Positions 59,103-59,930 of a DNA stretch of 59,930 nt are shown here, piece by piece (position 1 is the first letter of the stretch; each line of letters opens with the position of its first letter). Source of the DNA: CAZHMN01 sp964533705 (GTDB taxonomy: Bacteria > Electryoneota > B3-LCP); NCBI GenBank assembly GCA_964533705.1, contig CAZHMN010000004.1, positions 1 to 59,930 on the forward strand, given 5' to 3'. The notes under the pieces are model-generated. The model saw only the letters and a list, made by a program, of their open reading frames with translations. It had not been told where the DNA came from and ran no database searches. The position numbers and the translations under genes were made by a program.

Positions 59103-59930
59103 TTATGGCTCCAGCTTTAATTTAACACCAGGCTTGAGGCGCCGGGCGGATCGGATGCCGTTCCACTTTTTTAGATTCGCCACGGAAACGCCATAGAGCC
59201 TTGAAATGTCCCAGAGAGTATCTCCGGGTTGTACCAGGTGAACGCGAGATCCGGAGTTTGAAGTTATGACTTTGGTCGCGGCAAAATTAGCATCTTCGAG
59301 AGACTCATCGCTTGATTTCGTCCAGATGATAAGCTTTTGGCCGGGATAGATATAACGCTTTCCCCAGAGGTGATTCCAGGTTTTAATGTCGGCGATTCGC
59401 ACCTGGAATTTTTTGGCGATGTCGTCCAGACAATCCCCCTTGCGAACTCGATAGATGGTGCGGACGTCACCGTTGGAACTGGTCAACTGGACGGGTTGCG
59501 GCTGTCCCACTTTTGGCTCTTTGCGCGAGGTACTCCGGGCGCTTGCGACCGGGATTAGAAGGTACTGTCCTGCGCGAATTTTATGTGGACTCCTGAGTTT
59601 ATTCGCGGGGATTTCCATGATGGATCGCATGCTGACGCCGTAGCGGGCTGCGATCAGACTTAAGGATTCTCCCCGGCGGACTCGGTGGCGCACCCATTCC
59701 GATCTTTCTAAGCGAGGCGCTTTGGCTATTTTTTCCTCGAAGTTCGCACCCGTGCCTTCAGGGATCAATACGGGAAAATTCTTTGCATCGGGTGGAGTGC
59801 AGCCTCTTTTCAGAGAGGAATTCAGCTTTTTAATAACGTAATAATCAGCGTCCGCGCACTTGGCGATTTCCTTCAGGCTCACGCATCCGTCAACGTAAAC
59901 CGTTCTGGTTGGAATGGGATCCTTGAAATC
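59103..59930 (-). CDS. LysM-repeat protein, probable MltD-like lytic transglycosylase (partial)
   Basis: The gene runs off the window edge: the frame is open through 59930 (reading VYVDGCVSLKEIAKCADADY) and no start is visible, although an internal GTG at 59882 could be mistaken for one. The visible part has three LysM peptidoglycan-binding repeats (HRVRRGESLSLIAARYGVS, YRVRKGDCLDDIAKKFQV and HLVQPGDTLWDISRLYGVS). The region before them (KKLNSSLKRGCTPPD) matches the segment that links the transglycosylase domain to LysM repeats in MltD-like enzymes. The catalytic domain is outside the window, so the enzyme call is inferred. Confidence 0.78.
   Translation of the reverse strand, partial: DFKDPIPTRTVYVDGCVSLKEIAKCADADYYVIKKLNSSLKRGCTPPDAKNFPVLIPEGTGANFEEKIAKAPRLERSEWVRHRVRRGESLSLIAARYGVSMRSIMEIPANKLRSPHKIRAGQYLLIPVASARSTSRKEPKVGQPQPVQLTSSNGDVRTIYRVRKGDCLDDIAKKFQVRIADIKTWNHLWGKRYIYPGQKLIIWTKSSDESLEDANFAATKVITSNSGSRVHLVQPGDTLWDISRLYGVSVANLKKWNGIRSARRLKPGVKLKLEP

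Noticed and set aside
1..59930. CRISPR array or prophage
   Set aside because: No regularly spaced short repeats and no phage structural, integrase or cas genes were found on either strand.

Overview
The window reads as about 60 kb of a metagenome-assembled scaffold from an uncultured, anaerobic or facultatively anaerobic Gram-negative bacterium. Three runs of exactly 100 N interrupt it, and one of them is flanked by an exact 55-bp contig overlap. The lineage cannot be fixed from sequence alone. A GWxTD-domain protein, multiheme c-type cytochromes, a b6-like quinol oxidase complex, lysine 6-aminotransferase and a large set of two-component proteins point to the FCB-type candidate phyla or to deltaproteobacteria-like bacteria rather than to the alphaproteobacteria. 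No phage, plasmid or CRISPR genes are visible.

Layout. 0.2-4.7 kb is a five-gene signalling cluster (kinase-like/BON/receiver fusion, a membrane histidine kinase, receivers and a kinase-like phosphotransfer protein). 5-6.6 kb holds tRNA-His and hisS. 6.7-14.8 kb carries a C69 peptidase, a small inserted segment with a sugar-amidotransferase-like gene flanked by 45-bp direct repeats, a TerB-like protein, a radical SAM/SPASM protein, fetAB and an acyl-CoA synthetase. 14.8-23.6 kb is a nine-gene minus-strand operon that joins a corrinoid methyltransferase system (corrinoid protein, two UroD/MtaA-type methyltransferases, RACo) to a 2-hydroxyacyl-CoA dehydratase/benzoyl-CoA reductase-type reductase with its ATP-driven activase, a SAM methyltransferase and a small EamA protein. 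This is the best candidate for an undescribed system.

24-26.2 kb has a receiver and a damaged ArsC/PAS/kinase gene with a heterodisulfide-reductase-like segment inside it. 26.5-37.7 kb has an aldehyde dehydrogenase and then an electron-transfer region: a sensor kinase with two periplasmic haem motifs, an NtrC-type regulator, a degenerate receiver, broken multiheme cytochrome genes, a Rieske protein, a b6-type cytochrome b and a nonahaem membrane cytochrome. 37.9-40.8 kb encodes lysine conversion to 2-aminoadipate (lysine 6-aminotransferase and a semialdehyde dehydrogenase). 41.2-43.6 kb is one hybrid kinase split only by an assembly gap. 43.7-59.9 kb is housekeeping on the minus strand: phosphoesterase, thiGHSE, LD-carboxypeptidase, GWxTD protein, rimO, ftsY, nadK, dxs, xseBA, a DUF2905-type protein, a phosphodiesterase, a 29-residue basic protein, HU, sppA and a LysM protein running off the edge.

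Two cautions. The cytochrome region at 31.8-34.8 kb and the kinase at 24.4-26.2 kb contain stops, frame changes and domain jumps not marked by N, so apparent fusions there may be assembly errors. The tRNA-His/HisRS pair looks intact and unusual: the tRNA lacks the normal G-1:C73 identity pair and the synthetase has the matching divergent motif 2.
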